Shown: in pieces, positions 1 to 8,051 of the stretch
Layout of the letters: each line of letters begins with the position of its first letter
Position numbering within the stretch: position 1 is the stretch's first letter
Assembly: GCA_030145485.1 (NCBI GenBank)
Contig: JAQYVP010000144.1
Coordinates: 1-56,575, forward strand
DNA length: 56,575 nucleotides
From: Chromatiales bacterium
GTDB lineage: Bacteria > Pseudomonadota > Gammaproteobacteria > Chromatiales > Chromatiaceae
Direction: 5' to 3'
Notes under the pieces: generated by a model
The model's input: the letters and a program-made list of their open reading frames with translations, nothing else
Databases searched by the model: none
Told to the model about the DNA's origin: nothing
Program-made: the position numbers and the translations under genes

Positions 1-191
1 TGAAGTGTAATTACGCTCTCTTTACCTGCAGCCAGCATCATCACTCCCATGATGCTTTTTCCATTGACGCGTTGACCCGCTTTTTCAATGTGGATTTCAC
101 TTTGATAGCCGCTTGCTGTCGCCACGAGCTTGGCGGCGGCGCGGGCATGCAGACCAAGTTTATTGATGATGGTGATCTGTTTTTCAATCAT
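1..191 (-). CDS. ptsH: HPr phosphocarrier protein, 3' end cut by window edge
   Basis: The first 63 or so residues of an HPr-family phosphocarrier are visible; the C-terminus lies outside the window. The phosphorylation motif GLHARAA places the active histidine at residue 15, and GKSIMG places the regulatory serine at residue 46, both at the usual HPr positions. The ATG at 189-191 overlaps the stop of the upstream EIIA gene by 8 bases, so the two are probably translationally coupled. HPr receives phosphate from enzyme I and passes it to EIIA proteins. With rapZ and EIIA-Man next to it and no sugar permease in view, a regulatory rather than transport role is likely. Ser46 would be a target of HPr kinase if one is encoded beyond the window. 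Confidence 0.9.
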   Translation of the reverse strand, partial: MIEKQITIINKLGLHARAAAKLVATASGYQSEIHIEKAGQRVNGKSIMGVMMLAAGKESVITL

Positions 192-588
192 GGCGTCTCT
201 CTGACTCGATGATGCTTTTTCTTCCTCCGGCGACTGCAGCGGCTGCAACAGCGTGGTGAGATTGTTCGCAGTAGTTGACTGCCCGCAACAGCATCGGCAG
301 GTTGAGGCCATAGACGAGACTGCTGTTGAAAGCGATCAAGTGAAGCTGCTCGGCAATGTTTCCCGGTGTTGAGCCTTTGCAATCGCTGAGAATGACGATC
401 CCCTCGTGTTGATCCAGCTGCCTGAGCAGCAACAGGCCACCGTCAATCATGGTCTCCTGTTCGGCAGTAGGTGAAATGTCCAGGACTTTCAGAAAATCCG
501 GTGCAGCACCGAGAATGTGTGCCGCCACCTGCAGCAGTGCATTTCCCAGCGGGGCGTGTGTTACCAGCAGAAGAGCGCTGCTGCTCAT
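184..588 (-). CDS. PTS EIIA component, mannose/fructose-type (EIIA-Man fold)
   Basis: A 134-residue single-domain EIIA of the mannose family. The phosphorylated histidine is His11 in VTHAPLG, and the later ILSDCKGSTP stretch matches the conserved second half of the fold. No EIIB, EIIC or EIID follows, so this is a stand-alone phosphoacceptor. In many proteobacteria with an incomplete PTS such a gene sits between rapZ and HPr, as here, and serves in regulation rather than sugar uptake. It lies 3 bases downstream of rapZ and overlaps HPr, consistent with one operon. The regulatory role is inferred from context. Confidence 0.88.
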   Translation of the reverse strand: MSSSALLLVTHAPLGNALLQVAAHILGAAPDFLKVLDISPTAEQETMIDGGLLLLRQLDQHEGIVILSDCKGSTPGNIAEQLHLIAFNSSLVYGLNLPMLLRAVNYCEQSHHAVAAAAVAGGRKSIIESERRHD

Positions 589-591
589 CGA

Positions 592-1449
592 TCATTCACC
601 CAGTTCACGATGCTGGATCACCGGATTATAACCCAGCTGTTTCAGTCGATCGCCAATCACATCAACAAGATAGACCGAGCGGTGCTGGCCGCCGGTACAG
701 CCGATTGCAATCGTCAAATAGGCGCGCCCTTCTTCCTGATAGCTCGGTATCCATGACTGCAGTAGATCAGTGATTTTGTGTTGCAGCTCCCTGGCGTGGT
801 TATTCGAGGAGAGAAAGCGATGCACCGCAGCGTCCTTGCCTGTCAGCAGGCGCAGTTCGGTATTCCAGTAGGGGTTAGGCAGAAAGCGGGCGTCAAAAAC
901 AAGTGCGGCATCCTGTGGAAGGCCATACTTAAAGCCGAATGACTGCAGATGGATCTGCATCTCAGCTGAGTCACCGGCAATTTTCAGACTAATCATGCTT
1001 CTGAGTTCATGCAGGTTCAGGCGGGTTGTATCAAGCAGAATGTCTGCAGCTTCACGCACCGGTTGCAGTCTGGTGTGCTCCTCGATGATCGCCTCACTGA
1101 GTGAGTGGCTCTCTTTTGTCAGAGGGTGGCGACGGCGAGTTTCACTAAAGCGTTGCAGCAGCACACGCTGATCGGCTTCGAGAAATAGGATAGTGCATGA
1201 TATCCCGTCGGCCCGTAGTTCTTCAATTTTTTCCGGAAGCGTCCGCAGATTCTCTGAAGTGGTGCGGGCGTCTATGCCGATAGCAACATCCTGCTGATAG
1301 ATTTCGCAGTTATCCAGCAGTTCAGTGACGACTGTTTGCAGCATTGGTATCGGCAGATTGTCAATGCAGTAGAGGCCGGCATCTTCAAGTGCATGCAGTG
1401 CTACGGTTTTTCCCGACCCTGAAAGTCCGGATACTATGATGAGTTTCAT
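592..1449 (-). CDS. rapZ: RNase adapter protein / nucleotide-binding protein RapZ
   Basis: A 285-residue protein of normal family length. The N-terminal P-loop is GLSGSGKT at residues 8-15, and the C-terminal domain has the family signature IGCTGGQHRSV. In E. coli RapZ senses glucosamine-6-phosphate and presents the sRNA GlmZ to RNase E, tuning cell-wall precursor synthesis; outside Enterobacteria the target is less clear. The ATG at 1447-1449 is the only sensible start because the P-loop follows immediately. EIIA and HPr follow, the usual rapZ-PTS arrangement in proteobacteria. Upstream is a 260-base gap filled by a palindromic repeat element. Confidence 0.95.
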   Translation of the reverse strand: MKLIIVSGLSGSGKTVALHALEDAGLYCIDNLPIPMLQTVVTELLDNCEIYQQDVAIGIDARTTSENLRTLPEKIEELRADGISCTILFLEADQRVLLQRFSETRRRHPLTKESHSLSEAIIEEHTRLQPVREAADILLDTTRLNLHELRSMISLKIAGDSAEMQIHLQSFGFKYGLPQDAALVFDARFLPNPYWNTELRLLTGKDAAVHRFLSSNNHARELQHKITDLLQSWIPSYQEEGRAYLTIAIGCTGGQHRSVYLVDVIGDRLKQLGYNPVIQHRELGE

Positions 1450-1545
1450 CTCAAAGCCCGAGTCATTAAAGTGAGCCGATCTGGCCAGACTTTATTTGAA
1501 CTTGTGAAAGTATATGCCAAGCGTCAGTCAACGACAATTTGATTA

Positions 1546-1717
1546 ATCAATGCGTAGAAATTCTCAATGTACCAATAAAGTGCCGATATTTTAAAAGACT
1601 TTTACCACGAAGCACGCGAAGACCACGAAGAATCAACTGGTTACAAAAATACCTTCGAACTCTTCGTGTGCTTCGTGGTGAGTATCTCTCTACATTGAGA
1701 ATTGCTGATCAATGCGT
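1546..1717. repeat. Palindromic insertion-like element between rapZ and the heme A synthase gene
   Basis: A perfect 13-base inverted repeat, AATTCTCAATGTA at 1559-1571 and its complement at 1691-1703, encloses a second inverted repeat: ACCACGAAGCAC.. at 1604-1621 against 1662-1679, with one mismatch. A 10-base direct repeat ATCAATGCGT lies outside each end (1546-1555 and 1708-1717), as a target duplication would. No open frame of note is inside. The right-hand direct repeat overlaps the last codons of the heme A synthase gene. It looks like a small non-autonomous mobile element. Confidence 0.6.
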
Positions 1718-2674
1718 GTAAATACTGACCTTGCTGCGCCTGGTGAGATGATGCAGATAGACCAGGGAGAGTAGCAGCAGGGAAGCTCCGGCAGTGTGCC
1801 CCAGGGCGACGGGCAAAGGCAGCAGCAACAGGATATTGGCGACCCCCAACTGTATCTGCAGTATCAGGATAAAAGCCAGCCACAGGCCGGCGCCCCGATA
1901 GATGGCGGTACTTTTTCTTGTTGCCAGCAAAGAGAGAAACAGAATAAAAACAGCGGTGACCACTGCGCTATACCTGTGCGCAAGATGTACGCTGATACTC
2001 TGTTGGTTGTTCAACTGGCTGCTCTGATAGTCAATGGCTTCCCCGCTGAGAAGTTGATAGATACCCGTAAAATCAATTTCAGGCAGCCACTGCTGTTGAC
2101 AGGTGGGCAGATCAGGGCATGCCAGGGATGCATAGTTGCTGCTGGTGAATCCACCCAGCAGGATTTGCACACAAACCAGTAAAAAAGCCATGATGACCCA
2201 GGGGCGGAGATTGATCCTCGGAAGGCGTTCGCTATAGATGGCGCCTTTTGAAGCGGCATTCAGGTATACCGACCATAATAGCGACAGGATCAGCATCGCA
2301 GTCAACAGGTGGAGTGTGACGACAGCGGGATGCAGTAACATGCTGAGACTCAGATAGCCCAGCCATCCCTGCAATAGTGTCAGTAACAGCACCAGGCGTA
2401 GTTGCCAGGAGTATCTGGGGCCGGATTTCATGCGCTCTGCGAAGATGACAAGTGATACCACCAACAGACTGAACGCAACCGTCAGATAACGGTGAATCAT
2501 CGCACTCCACGCCTGGATATCGTCGTCAGTTGGAAAGAGCCGACCATCGCAGGTGGGGAAGTCAGGACAAGCAAGACCGGCATCGCTCAGGCGCAGATAG
2601 GATCCTGTGAGGATTAATAACAATGCCAGCAGGGAGGTAGTGAAGAGCAGGCGTGTAAACCAGATCTGGAGCAT
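1709..2674 (-). CDS. ctaA: COX15/CtaA-family heme A synthase
   Basis: A polytopic membrane protein of about 321 residues with eight hydrophobic segments. Heme A synthase oxidises heme O to heme A for aa3-type cytochrome oxidases. Family markers are visible: histidines in MIHRYL, TLHLLT, LAHRYS and LGHTAG that bind heme, and two paired-cysteine loops, CPDFPTC and CPDLPTC, in the two periplasmic loops. The ATG at 2672-2674 is chosen over an upstream TTG at 2690-2692 because AGGA sits 6 bases before it. No ctaB or oxidase subunit gene lies beside it. Function is assigned from family motifs; substrate specificity cannot be read from the sequence. Confidence 0.85.
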   Translation of the reverse strand: MLQIWFTRLLFTTSLLALLLILTGSYLRLSDAGLACPDFPTCDGRLFPTDDDIQAWSAMIHRYLTVAFSLLVVSLVIFAERMKSGPRYSWQLRLVLLLTLLQGWLGYLSLSMLLHPAVVTLHLLTAMLILSLLWSVYLNAASKGAIYSERLPRINLRPWVIMAFLLVCVQILLGGFTSSNYASLACPDLPTCQQQWLPEIDFTGIYQLLSGEAIDYQSSQLNNQQSISVHLAHRYSAVVTAVFILFLSLLATRKSTAIYRGAGLWLAFILILQIQLGVANILLLLPLPVALGHTAGASLLLLSLVYLHHLTRRSKVSIYTH

Positions 2675-2801
2675 AATGATCCTGATATTCAATCAGATAT
2701 GTTTCAGTATAGTAAGTGGTATGATAAACGAGGCGGTGGATCTTTGCACAAAAGAGGATGATAAATCATTGTAGACACTCTGGCAGCAAACAACTCAATC
2801 C

Positions 2802-5633
2802 TCAATCCTCAGTCCTCAGCCCTTTGTCATCCGTACCCATCACCGTTTGCCATGTGCGGATAACAAAATTTCGTTCCTGTTTTAATTCATGCGCAGGAAT
2901 CAGCCCGGGTTTCTCCTGAAGTGAGAGGCGGTGAAGCGCTGTACGCAGCCGCTTGTAAATGTCAGATATTTGTACTCTGCAATCGGGTTTGATCAATCCC
3001 TCATTTTCCAGTGACTGCAGTAAGCGAATATTGTCGCTGAATTCACACAGGGCAGGGTGACTGTTCGCTTCGCGCAAAATCAGATACTGCACCAGGAACT
3101 CGATGTCGGTGATGCCGCCTTTGCCCTGTTTGAGGTCAAAAATCTCACTGCTGCTCTTATCGAGCGCATCGCGCATCTTTGATCGCATTTTAACCACTTC
3201 AGTGCGCAGAGATTCCCTATCCCGTCGTTTGCTGATCGCCTGTCTGCGGATCACATGAAATGCGCAGATCACCGCATGATCGCCGCTCACTGCACGGCTG
3301 CGCACAAGCGCCTGTTGTTCCCAGATCCATGCGTGCTGGTATTGATAAGTTTCAAAAGCCCTGAGGCTGCTCACCAGTAGACCCGAGGCGCCATTGGGTC
3401 GCAACCGCATGTCGATTTCATAGGCTCTGCCGGAAGGGGTGATGGCTGTCAAAAGATGGATCAGACGTTGCGCCATGCGTGCATAAAAGTTTTCAGCTGC
3501 GATCGGTTTGTTACCATCGGTGACGCTGTTCATTGCCGCATTGTGCAAAAACAGCAGATCCAGATCCGATCCGTATCCAAGCTCGAAGCCGCCAAGCTTG
3601 CCATAGCCGATAATGGCAAACCCCATGGCGTCTTCGGTTGCTCCCTGTGGTGAGCCATGTCGTGCGGTGAGATCGCGCCATGCGATCTTCAGTGCTGCAT
3701 CGAGTGTTACGGTGGCTATCCCGGAGAGATAATCGCTGACCACCATCAGAGGCGTTATATTGGAGATGTCTGCTGCAGCAACGCGCAGGCGGTTGCTGGC
3801 AATGAAATGCCGCAGCATCTCCATCTCCTGCTCCAGGTCACCCTCGACGCGTTGCAGCATGCTGCTGAGTTCTTCGCATAACGCAGTACGGCTTAGTGGT
3901 TGATAGAGGAGCCGGTGATCGATGAGTTGATCAAGCAGCAGTGGCTGGCGTACGATCCACTGCATGAACCATGGGCTGGCGCTGAGCAGGCTGATGAGTT
4001 GCTTCAGCGCACTGTCGTTTTCATACAGCAGTTCGAGATAGGTGGTGCGACGTGCAATGGCCGCGATCACTGTAGCGAGACGTTCCAGAGTCTCCTCGGG
4101 ATTGTCAAGCATCGCTGTCATTTCCAGCAGGCGAGGCATCAGCATATCGAGTAACTGGCTACCCCGTTTTCCGGCGCTCTGCAAGGCATGATTCTGCTGC
4201 AGATCCTGTATCAGTTTTGTGGCTTTTCCACTATCCTTGAAGCCGGCGCCGACAAGTAGCTGCTGTTGATGCGCCGGGTTGTGCCATACCGCTTCCAGCG
4301 GCGAGAGTTGTTGTTCCGTGTTTTTGAAGAGCTGCTCGAAATGGTGTTGTACACTGGCGCGATGCCGCGTCAATTCTTTCATAAAGCTATCTGCAGATGA
4401 ATACCCCATGGTGAGCGCAATGCGTTCAAGCCCCTCTTCGTCCTCCGGCAACTGATGGCTCTGTTCATCACGCCATGCCTGTATGCGGTTTTCGACAAGA
4501 CGCAGAAAACGATAGGCATCGATGAGTTCGCTGGCTGACGTTTGTGCAAGAATACTTTTCCCGGCCAGGATCCCCAGCACCTCCTGTATCGGAGTAATCT
4601 GCAACTCGCTTTCCCGTCCGCCGCGGATCAACTGAAATGTCTGTCCAATAAATTCGATCTCACGAATACCGCCGGGTCCAAGTTTGATGTTATTGCTCAT
4701 CCCCTTGCGCAGCATCTCATCATTGATGAGTCGCTTGAGTTTGCGCAACGAATCAATAGCGCCATAGTCAAGATAGCGTCGATAAACAAAGGGACGCAGC
4801 ATCTTCAACAATGAAGCACCGGCATGCTTGTCACCGGCTACGATACGCGCCTTGATCATGGCGTAGCGCTCCCACTCCCGTGCTTGTGACTGGTAGTAGT
4901 TTTCCATGAAATCGAAATTGGGCGCCAGTGGTCCCGACAGACCAAAGGGGCGCAGGCGTGTATCTACCCGAAATACAAAGCCATCAATAGTGCGCGAATT
5001 GAGTGCTTTGCTTAGTTTTTGGCACAGGCGCGTGAAGAACTCCTCGTTGGAGAGGCTGCGCCTGCCGTCAGTCTCTCCCACGGAGGGGAAGCAGTAGATC
5101 AGGTCGATGTCAGATGAGAGATTGAGTTCGCGGGCGCCGAGCTTTCCCATGGCGATGACAACGAGCTGCTGGGCGTTGCCGTCAGCATCACGCGGAGTTC
5201 CCAGTTGCTGCAACTGCTGCTGATAGAGATACTGCAGTGCGAGTTGTATCGATGCATCGGCCAGGGAGCTCAGGGACTCAAAGGTCTCATCAAGACCGGC
5301 ATTCTGGGTTAGATCACGCCAGATGATACGCACCATCTGCTGCTGGCGAAACAGGCGCAGTTGTCGCAGTAGCTGCTCTTCGCTGTCGGCATCTGCAAGA
5401 CGTTCCTTGAGTAATGCAAGGAGCTCTCCGGTCTGCGGTGGCTGCAGCAATGCGCCACTCTCGTACAGCGGAGTCATACGCCCAGGATCCGCCTCGAAGT
5501 AGTGAAGCACATACTCGCTTGCGGTCAGTACAATCCGTGCCTGTCGGCTAATATCAGTGCCGTGATCGAATGATTCTCCAACTCTTTGTGACCACAGTTG
5601 CAGCAGCTTACTAATGCGTTGTGTCATTGACAT
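2802..5633 (-). CDS. glnE: Bifunctional glutamine synthetase adenylyltransferase/deadenylase
   Basis: A 943-residue protein of standard GlnE length with two nucleotidyltransferase domains. The N-terminal, deadenylylating domain has MGKLGARELN and SSDIDL near residue 165. The C-terminal, adenylylating domain has GYGKLGGFELG and GSDLDL near residue 670, and each is followed by a helical domain. GlnE attaches and removes AMP on a tyrosine of glutamine synthetase under control of PII protein GlnB, so it sets nitrogen assimilation. The start is ATG at 5631-5633; a second ATG two codons in is also possible. It is monocistronic here. The two-component pair ntrYX elsewhere in the window is functionally related. 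Confidence 0.96.
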   Translation of the reverse strand: MSMTQRISKLLQLWSQRVGESFDHGTDISRQARIVLTASEYVLHYFEADPGRMTPLYESGALLQPPQTGELLALLKERLADADSEEQLLRQLRLFRQQQMVRIIWRDLTQNAGLDETFESLSSLADASIQLALQYLYQQQLQQLGTPRDADGNAQQLVVIAMGKLGARELNLSSDIDLIYCFPSVGETDGRRSLSNEEFFTRLCQKLSKALNSRTIDGFVFRVDTRLRPFGLSGPLAPNFDFMENYYQSQAREWERYAMIKARIVAGDKHAGASLLKMLRPFVYRRYLDYGAIDSLRKLKRLINDEMLRKGMSNNIKLGPGGIREIEFIGQTFQLIRGGRESELQITPIQEVLGILAGKSILAQTSASELIDAYRFLRLVENRIQAWRDEQSHQLPEDEEGLERIALTMGYSSADSFMKELTRHRASVQHHFEQLFKNTEQQLSPLEAVWHNPAHQQQLLVGAGFKDSGKATKLIQDLQQNHALQSAGKRGSQLLDMLMPRLLEMTAMLDNPEETLERLATVIAAIARRTTYLELLYENDSALKQLISLLSASPWFMQWIVRQPLLLDQLIDHRLLYQPLSRTALCEELSSMLQRVEGDLEQEMEMLRHFIASNRLRVAAADISNITPLMVVSDYLSGIATVTLDAALKIAWRDLTARHGSPQGATEDAMGFAIIGYGKLGGFELGYGSDLDLLFLHNAAMNSVTDGNKPIAAENFYARMAQRLIHLLTAITPSGRAYEIDMRLRPNGASGLLVSSLRAFETYQYQHAWIWEQQALVRSRAVSGDHAVICAFHVIRRQAISKRRDRESLRTEVVKMRSKMRDALDKSSSEIFDLKQGKGGITDIEFLVQYLILREANSHPALCEFSDNIRLLQSLENEGLIKPDCRVQISDIYKRLRTALHRLSLQEKPGLIPAHELKQERNFVIRTWQTVMGTDDKGLRTED

Positions 5634-5696
5634 AAATAATGGCCGGATGAAGATCTCTGTAAACCATTTTATAGTTTATCCGGAAAAAGAGCGTAA

Positions 5697-5724
5697 GGGT
5701 GCAATAAGCGCAACGCATTGCACT
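5697..5724. repeat. Short palindromic repeat GGTGCAATAAGCG..CATTGCAC
   Basis: An imperfect hairpin with the arms GTGCAAT and ATTGCAC around an AAGCGCAACGC centre, between glnE and rpsT. A second copy with a changed centre is at 11949-11980. Similar REP-like palindromes are common between genes in gammaproteobacteria. Confidence 0.5.
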
Positions 5725-5758
5725 GAAAATGGCGGGATGCACGCTTCGCCAAATGCAA

Positions 5759-5793
5759 AAAGCCTGCTTCCATGGCGTATGGAAGCAGGCTTT
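5759..5793 (-). terminator. Rho-independent terminator of rpsT
   Basis: A perfect 13-base-pair stem, AGCCTGCTTCCAT at 5761-5773 with its complement at 5779-5791 and a 5-base loop, is flanked by A and T runs. Read on the minus strand the stem is followed by TTTTT, 42 bases after the rpsT stop codon. The A/T runs on both sides could let it act in both directions. Confidence 0.85.
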
Positions 5794-5834
5794 CTATGAA
5801 TTTGTAATCAATACCAGGCTTGAGCCTGATGTTG

Positions 5835-6095
5835 TTACATCGCTTGAATTTGTGTATTCAGTCGTGATTTATGACGCGCGGCCTTGTTGGCATGCATCAA
5901 TCCCTTGCCTGCCGAGCGGTCAATTACCGGTACAGCAGCTGTGTATGCAGCTTGTGCGGCCTCTTTGTCACCCGCATCGATGGCGTTCACAACCTTTTTC
6001 AGGTGGGTGCGCATCATACTGCGTTGTGATGCATTACGGCCGTGGGCCTTTTCCGCCTGACGAACACGTTTGCGGGCTTGTGCTGAGTTAGCCAC
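5835..6095 (-). CDS. rpsT: 30S ribosomal protein S20
   Basis: An 86-residue basic protein beginning [10 protein letters not shown], the typical S20 N-terminus, and containing the conserved [10 protein letters not shown] and [11 protein letters not shown]-like helices (here [11 protein letters not shown]). S20 binds 16S rRNA in the body of the small subunit. The start codon is GTG at 6093-6095, preceded by AGGAG with six bases of spacing. E. coli rpsT also uses a non-ATG start (UUG), which is part of its autoregulation, so the weak start may matter here too. It is followed by its own strong terminator and is monocistronic. Confidence 0.96.
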   Translation of the reverse strand: MANSAQARKRVRQAEKAHGRNASQRSMMRTHLKKVVNAIDAGDKEAAQAAYTAAVPVIDRSAGKGLMHANKAARHKSRLNTQIQAM

Positions 6096-6249
6096 TATTG
6101 TCTCCTGAGATCTTCTGAATGCCTGTTAAGGCTAAATTAAGAGGCGGAATTTTCCGCTATTTACGGCTGCATGTCAATGCCATGATGACAGTTTTTGACT
6201 CTATGGTTGTAATTTTTTAATAATCCAGCCTGTTTTATTGATCTCTTGC

Positions 6250-6378
6250 AGAGTCGGAGCCAGCCTTTCAAGGATGCATAAATGCATCTCCGGACGCTGT
6301 AATAAATCATTCCTGTTTTATTACAACCCTGAAAAGCAAACCCCAATTCTGCTTCCCGCACGGAGTTATTGAGAAATC
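6250..6378 (+). repeat. Degenerate copy of the dispersed TTCTCAAT-ended element
   Basis: The stretch shares ordered blocks with the element at 14170-14382: CAGCCTTTCA, TGCAT..AATGCAT, CCTGTTTT, CCCTGAAAAGCA and the end GCACGGAGTTATTGAGAAAT. The left terminal repeat is not recognisable, so this looks like a decayed or truncated copy. It occupies most of the 380-base gap between rpsT and ybgC; the remainder of the gap shows only candidate promoter sequence. Confidence 0.55.
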
Positions 6379-6412
6379 ACCGAAATGTCGCTTATCCTCT
6401 TCATTTACAGTA

Positions 6413-6418
6413 TATAAT
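6413..6418 (+). promoter_or_regulatory. Candidate -10 element for the ybgC-tol-pal operon
   Basis: A perfect TATAAT lies 59 bases before the ybgC start, in an A/T-rich stretch. No good -35 hexamer is found 16-18 bases upstream, so the call is weak. Confidence 0.3.
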
Positions 6419-6476
6419 ATGGTCGTTTTTCTGTGCAGATGTCCGTCACAGGCTCTTGACCATTGCCATGAGGTGA

Positions 6477-6878
6477 ATGCTATTGTCGATATTTACTTGG
6501 CAAGTGCGTGTCTATTACGAAGATACGGATGCCGGAGGGGTGGTCTACTACGCCAATTATCTGGCCTATATGGAGCGGGCGCGCAGCGAATGGCTGCGTA
6601 CTCTGGGTTTTGATAATCAGACGCTTGCAGATCAGCAGGGCGTTGTTTTTGTCGTGCGGCGCGCATGTGTCGATTATCTTCAACCGGCGCGACTGGATGA
6701 GTTGCTGGATGTTTCGCTGATACTCAAAAAAAGAGGCAAAGCGTCACTGCTGTTTGAACAGCAGGTGCGTCGTGGCGATGAGTTGTTGTGCCGGGGTGAA
6801 ATATTGCTGGCCTGTGTTGACGCCGCCAGTTTTAAACCCGCGGCAATTCCAGCAACGATTTTGCAAAAAATGCAATGA
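6477..6878 (+). CDS. ybgC: Tol-Pal-associated acyl-CoA thioesterase YbgC
   Basis: A 133-residue hot-dog-fold thioesterase of the 4-hydroxybenzoyl-CoA type. The signature YYEDTDAGGVVYYANYL near the N-terminus includes the catalytic aspartate and is followed by MERARSEW. YbgC hydrolyses acyl-CoA thioesters and associates with phospholipid-synthesis enzymes at the inner membrane. It is the normal first gene of the tol-pal operon. Two starts are possible. ATG at 6477 lies only one base from the GAGGTG ribosome site, so TTG at 6483, seven bases from it, may be the one used. tolQ follows after 27 bases. Confidence 0.92.
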   Translation: MLLSIFTWQVRVYYEDTDAGGVVYYANYLAYMERARSEWLRTLGFDNQTLADQQGVVFVVRRACVDYLQPARLDELLDVSLILKKRGKASLLFEQQVRRGDELLCRGEILLACVDAASFKPAAIPATILQKMQ

Positions 6879-6905
6879 ATTTAACTAATGATGAGATTTT
6901 AAGTA

Positions 6906-7568
6906 ATGTCCGGTGATATCGATATTTTTGGATTGATCATGGGCGCCAGTCCCGTGGTAAAAGTCGTGATGGCAATCCTGGTACTTGCCTCCATCATCTC
7001 CTGGGGGATTATTATTGATCGCGCCAGAGCAACATCCCGCGCCAGAAAATTGTCGAAGATTTTTGAGAAAAAATTCTGGGGCGGCGCCGATATAGAGCGG
7101 CTCTATAAAAATAGTGATGAGGACAGGGATGGTCCTTTGGCTGCCGTTTTTGTGGCCGGATTCAGCGAATTTATCAAGCTGCAGGATCAGTCGGAGATCG
7201 GGCGTGACGCCGTTCTGGGAGGTTCGATTCGCGCCATGAAGGTCGCCATGAATCGTGAAACAGAGAGTCTGGAGCGATTCCTGCCGATGCTGGCGACGAT
7301 TGGCTCGACCAGCCCCTATGTCGGACTTCTTGGCACTGTATGGGGAATCATGACATCATTTCACGCAATAGGGAGTGTCAAGCAGGCAAGTCTCGCCATG
7401 GTGGCGCCGGGAATTTCCGAGGCGCTGATCGCCACGGCCATGGGGCTGTTTGCAGCAATCCCCGCCGTCGTTGCCTACAACCGTTACAGCAACGAAGTGT
7501 ATCGCCTGGAGGGGCGTTTTGACGACTTCAGCGAAGAGTTTGCCAATATTCTGCACCGGCAGATGTAG
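6906..7568 (+). CDS. tolQ: Tol-Pal proton channel subunit TolQ
   Basis: A 220-residue inner-membrane protein of the TolQ/ExbB/MotA family. There are three hydrophobic segments, near residues 15-35, 130-155 and 165-190, with a large cytoplasmic loop after the first. The third region carries the conserved [16 protein letters not shown] stretch that lines the proton path with TolR. TolQ forms a pentamer around a TolR dimer and powers TolA. It abuts tolR with only two bases between the stop and the next ATG. Confidence 0.95.
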   Translation: MSGDIDIFGLIMGASPVVKVVMAILVLASIISWGIIIDRARATSRARKLSKIFEKKFWGGADIERLYKNSDEDRDGPLAAVFVAGFSEFIKLQDQSEIGRDAVLGGSIRAMKVAMNRETESLERFLPMLATIGSTSPYVGLLGTVWGIMTSFHAIGSVKQASLAMVAPGISEALIATAMGLFAAIPAVVAYNRYSNEVYRLEGRFDDFSEEFANILHRQM

Positions 7569-7570
7569 TC

Positions 7571-8014
7571 ATGAGAAGACGCCCGCGCAGTAACAAACCC
7601 ATCGCTGAAATCAACGTGGTTCCCTATATCGACGTGATGCTGGTGCTGTTGATTATTTTCATGGTGGCGGCGCCCATGATGGTGCGTAATGTCGATGTCG
7701 AATTACCGCTAAGCCAGGGAGACCCTGGCAGCGTTGCCGAAGAGCAGCCGCCGATAGTCCTCGGTGTGACCAGTGACGGCCTCTATTTTCTCTACAATGA
7801 GGATGGAGAACCCGAGTTCCTGCCTTCCGAGGAGGAGGCGCTGGCTGCAACCCTGGCGCTGACGATCAAGGATCCATCCAGGGATCTGATGGTCTATGGT
7901 GATAAAAAAGTGGAATACGGCGATGTTCTGCGCCTCTTGCAGGCGCTTCAGCAGAGTGTGGAAAAGGGCAAACAGGTTCGATTGATGACGATTATCTCGG
8001 ATGGGAGCGGTTAG
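7571..8014 (+). CDS. tolR: Tol-Pal proton channel subunit TolR
   Basis: A 147-residue ExbD/TolR protein. There is a short cytoplasmic start, one transmembrane helix near residues 18-40 with the proton-carrying aspartate in [15 protein letters not shown], then a periplasmic domain that binds peptidoglycan. It lies directly behind tolQ and its end overlaps the first candidate start of tolA. Together with TolQ it converts proton flow into movement of TolA. Length and motif positions are normal. Confidence 0.95.
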   Translation: MRRRPRSNKPIAEINVVPYIDVMLVLLIIFMVAAPMMVRNVDVELPLSQGDPGSVAEEQPPIVLGVTSDGLYFLYNEDGEPEFLPSEEEALAATLALTIKDPSRDLMVYGDKKVEYGDVLRLLQALQQSVEKGKQVRLMTIISDGSG

Positions 8015-8051
8015 GAGCCCCCCATCTTATGGATTTATAGAGGTTCCCTCG

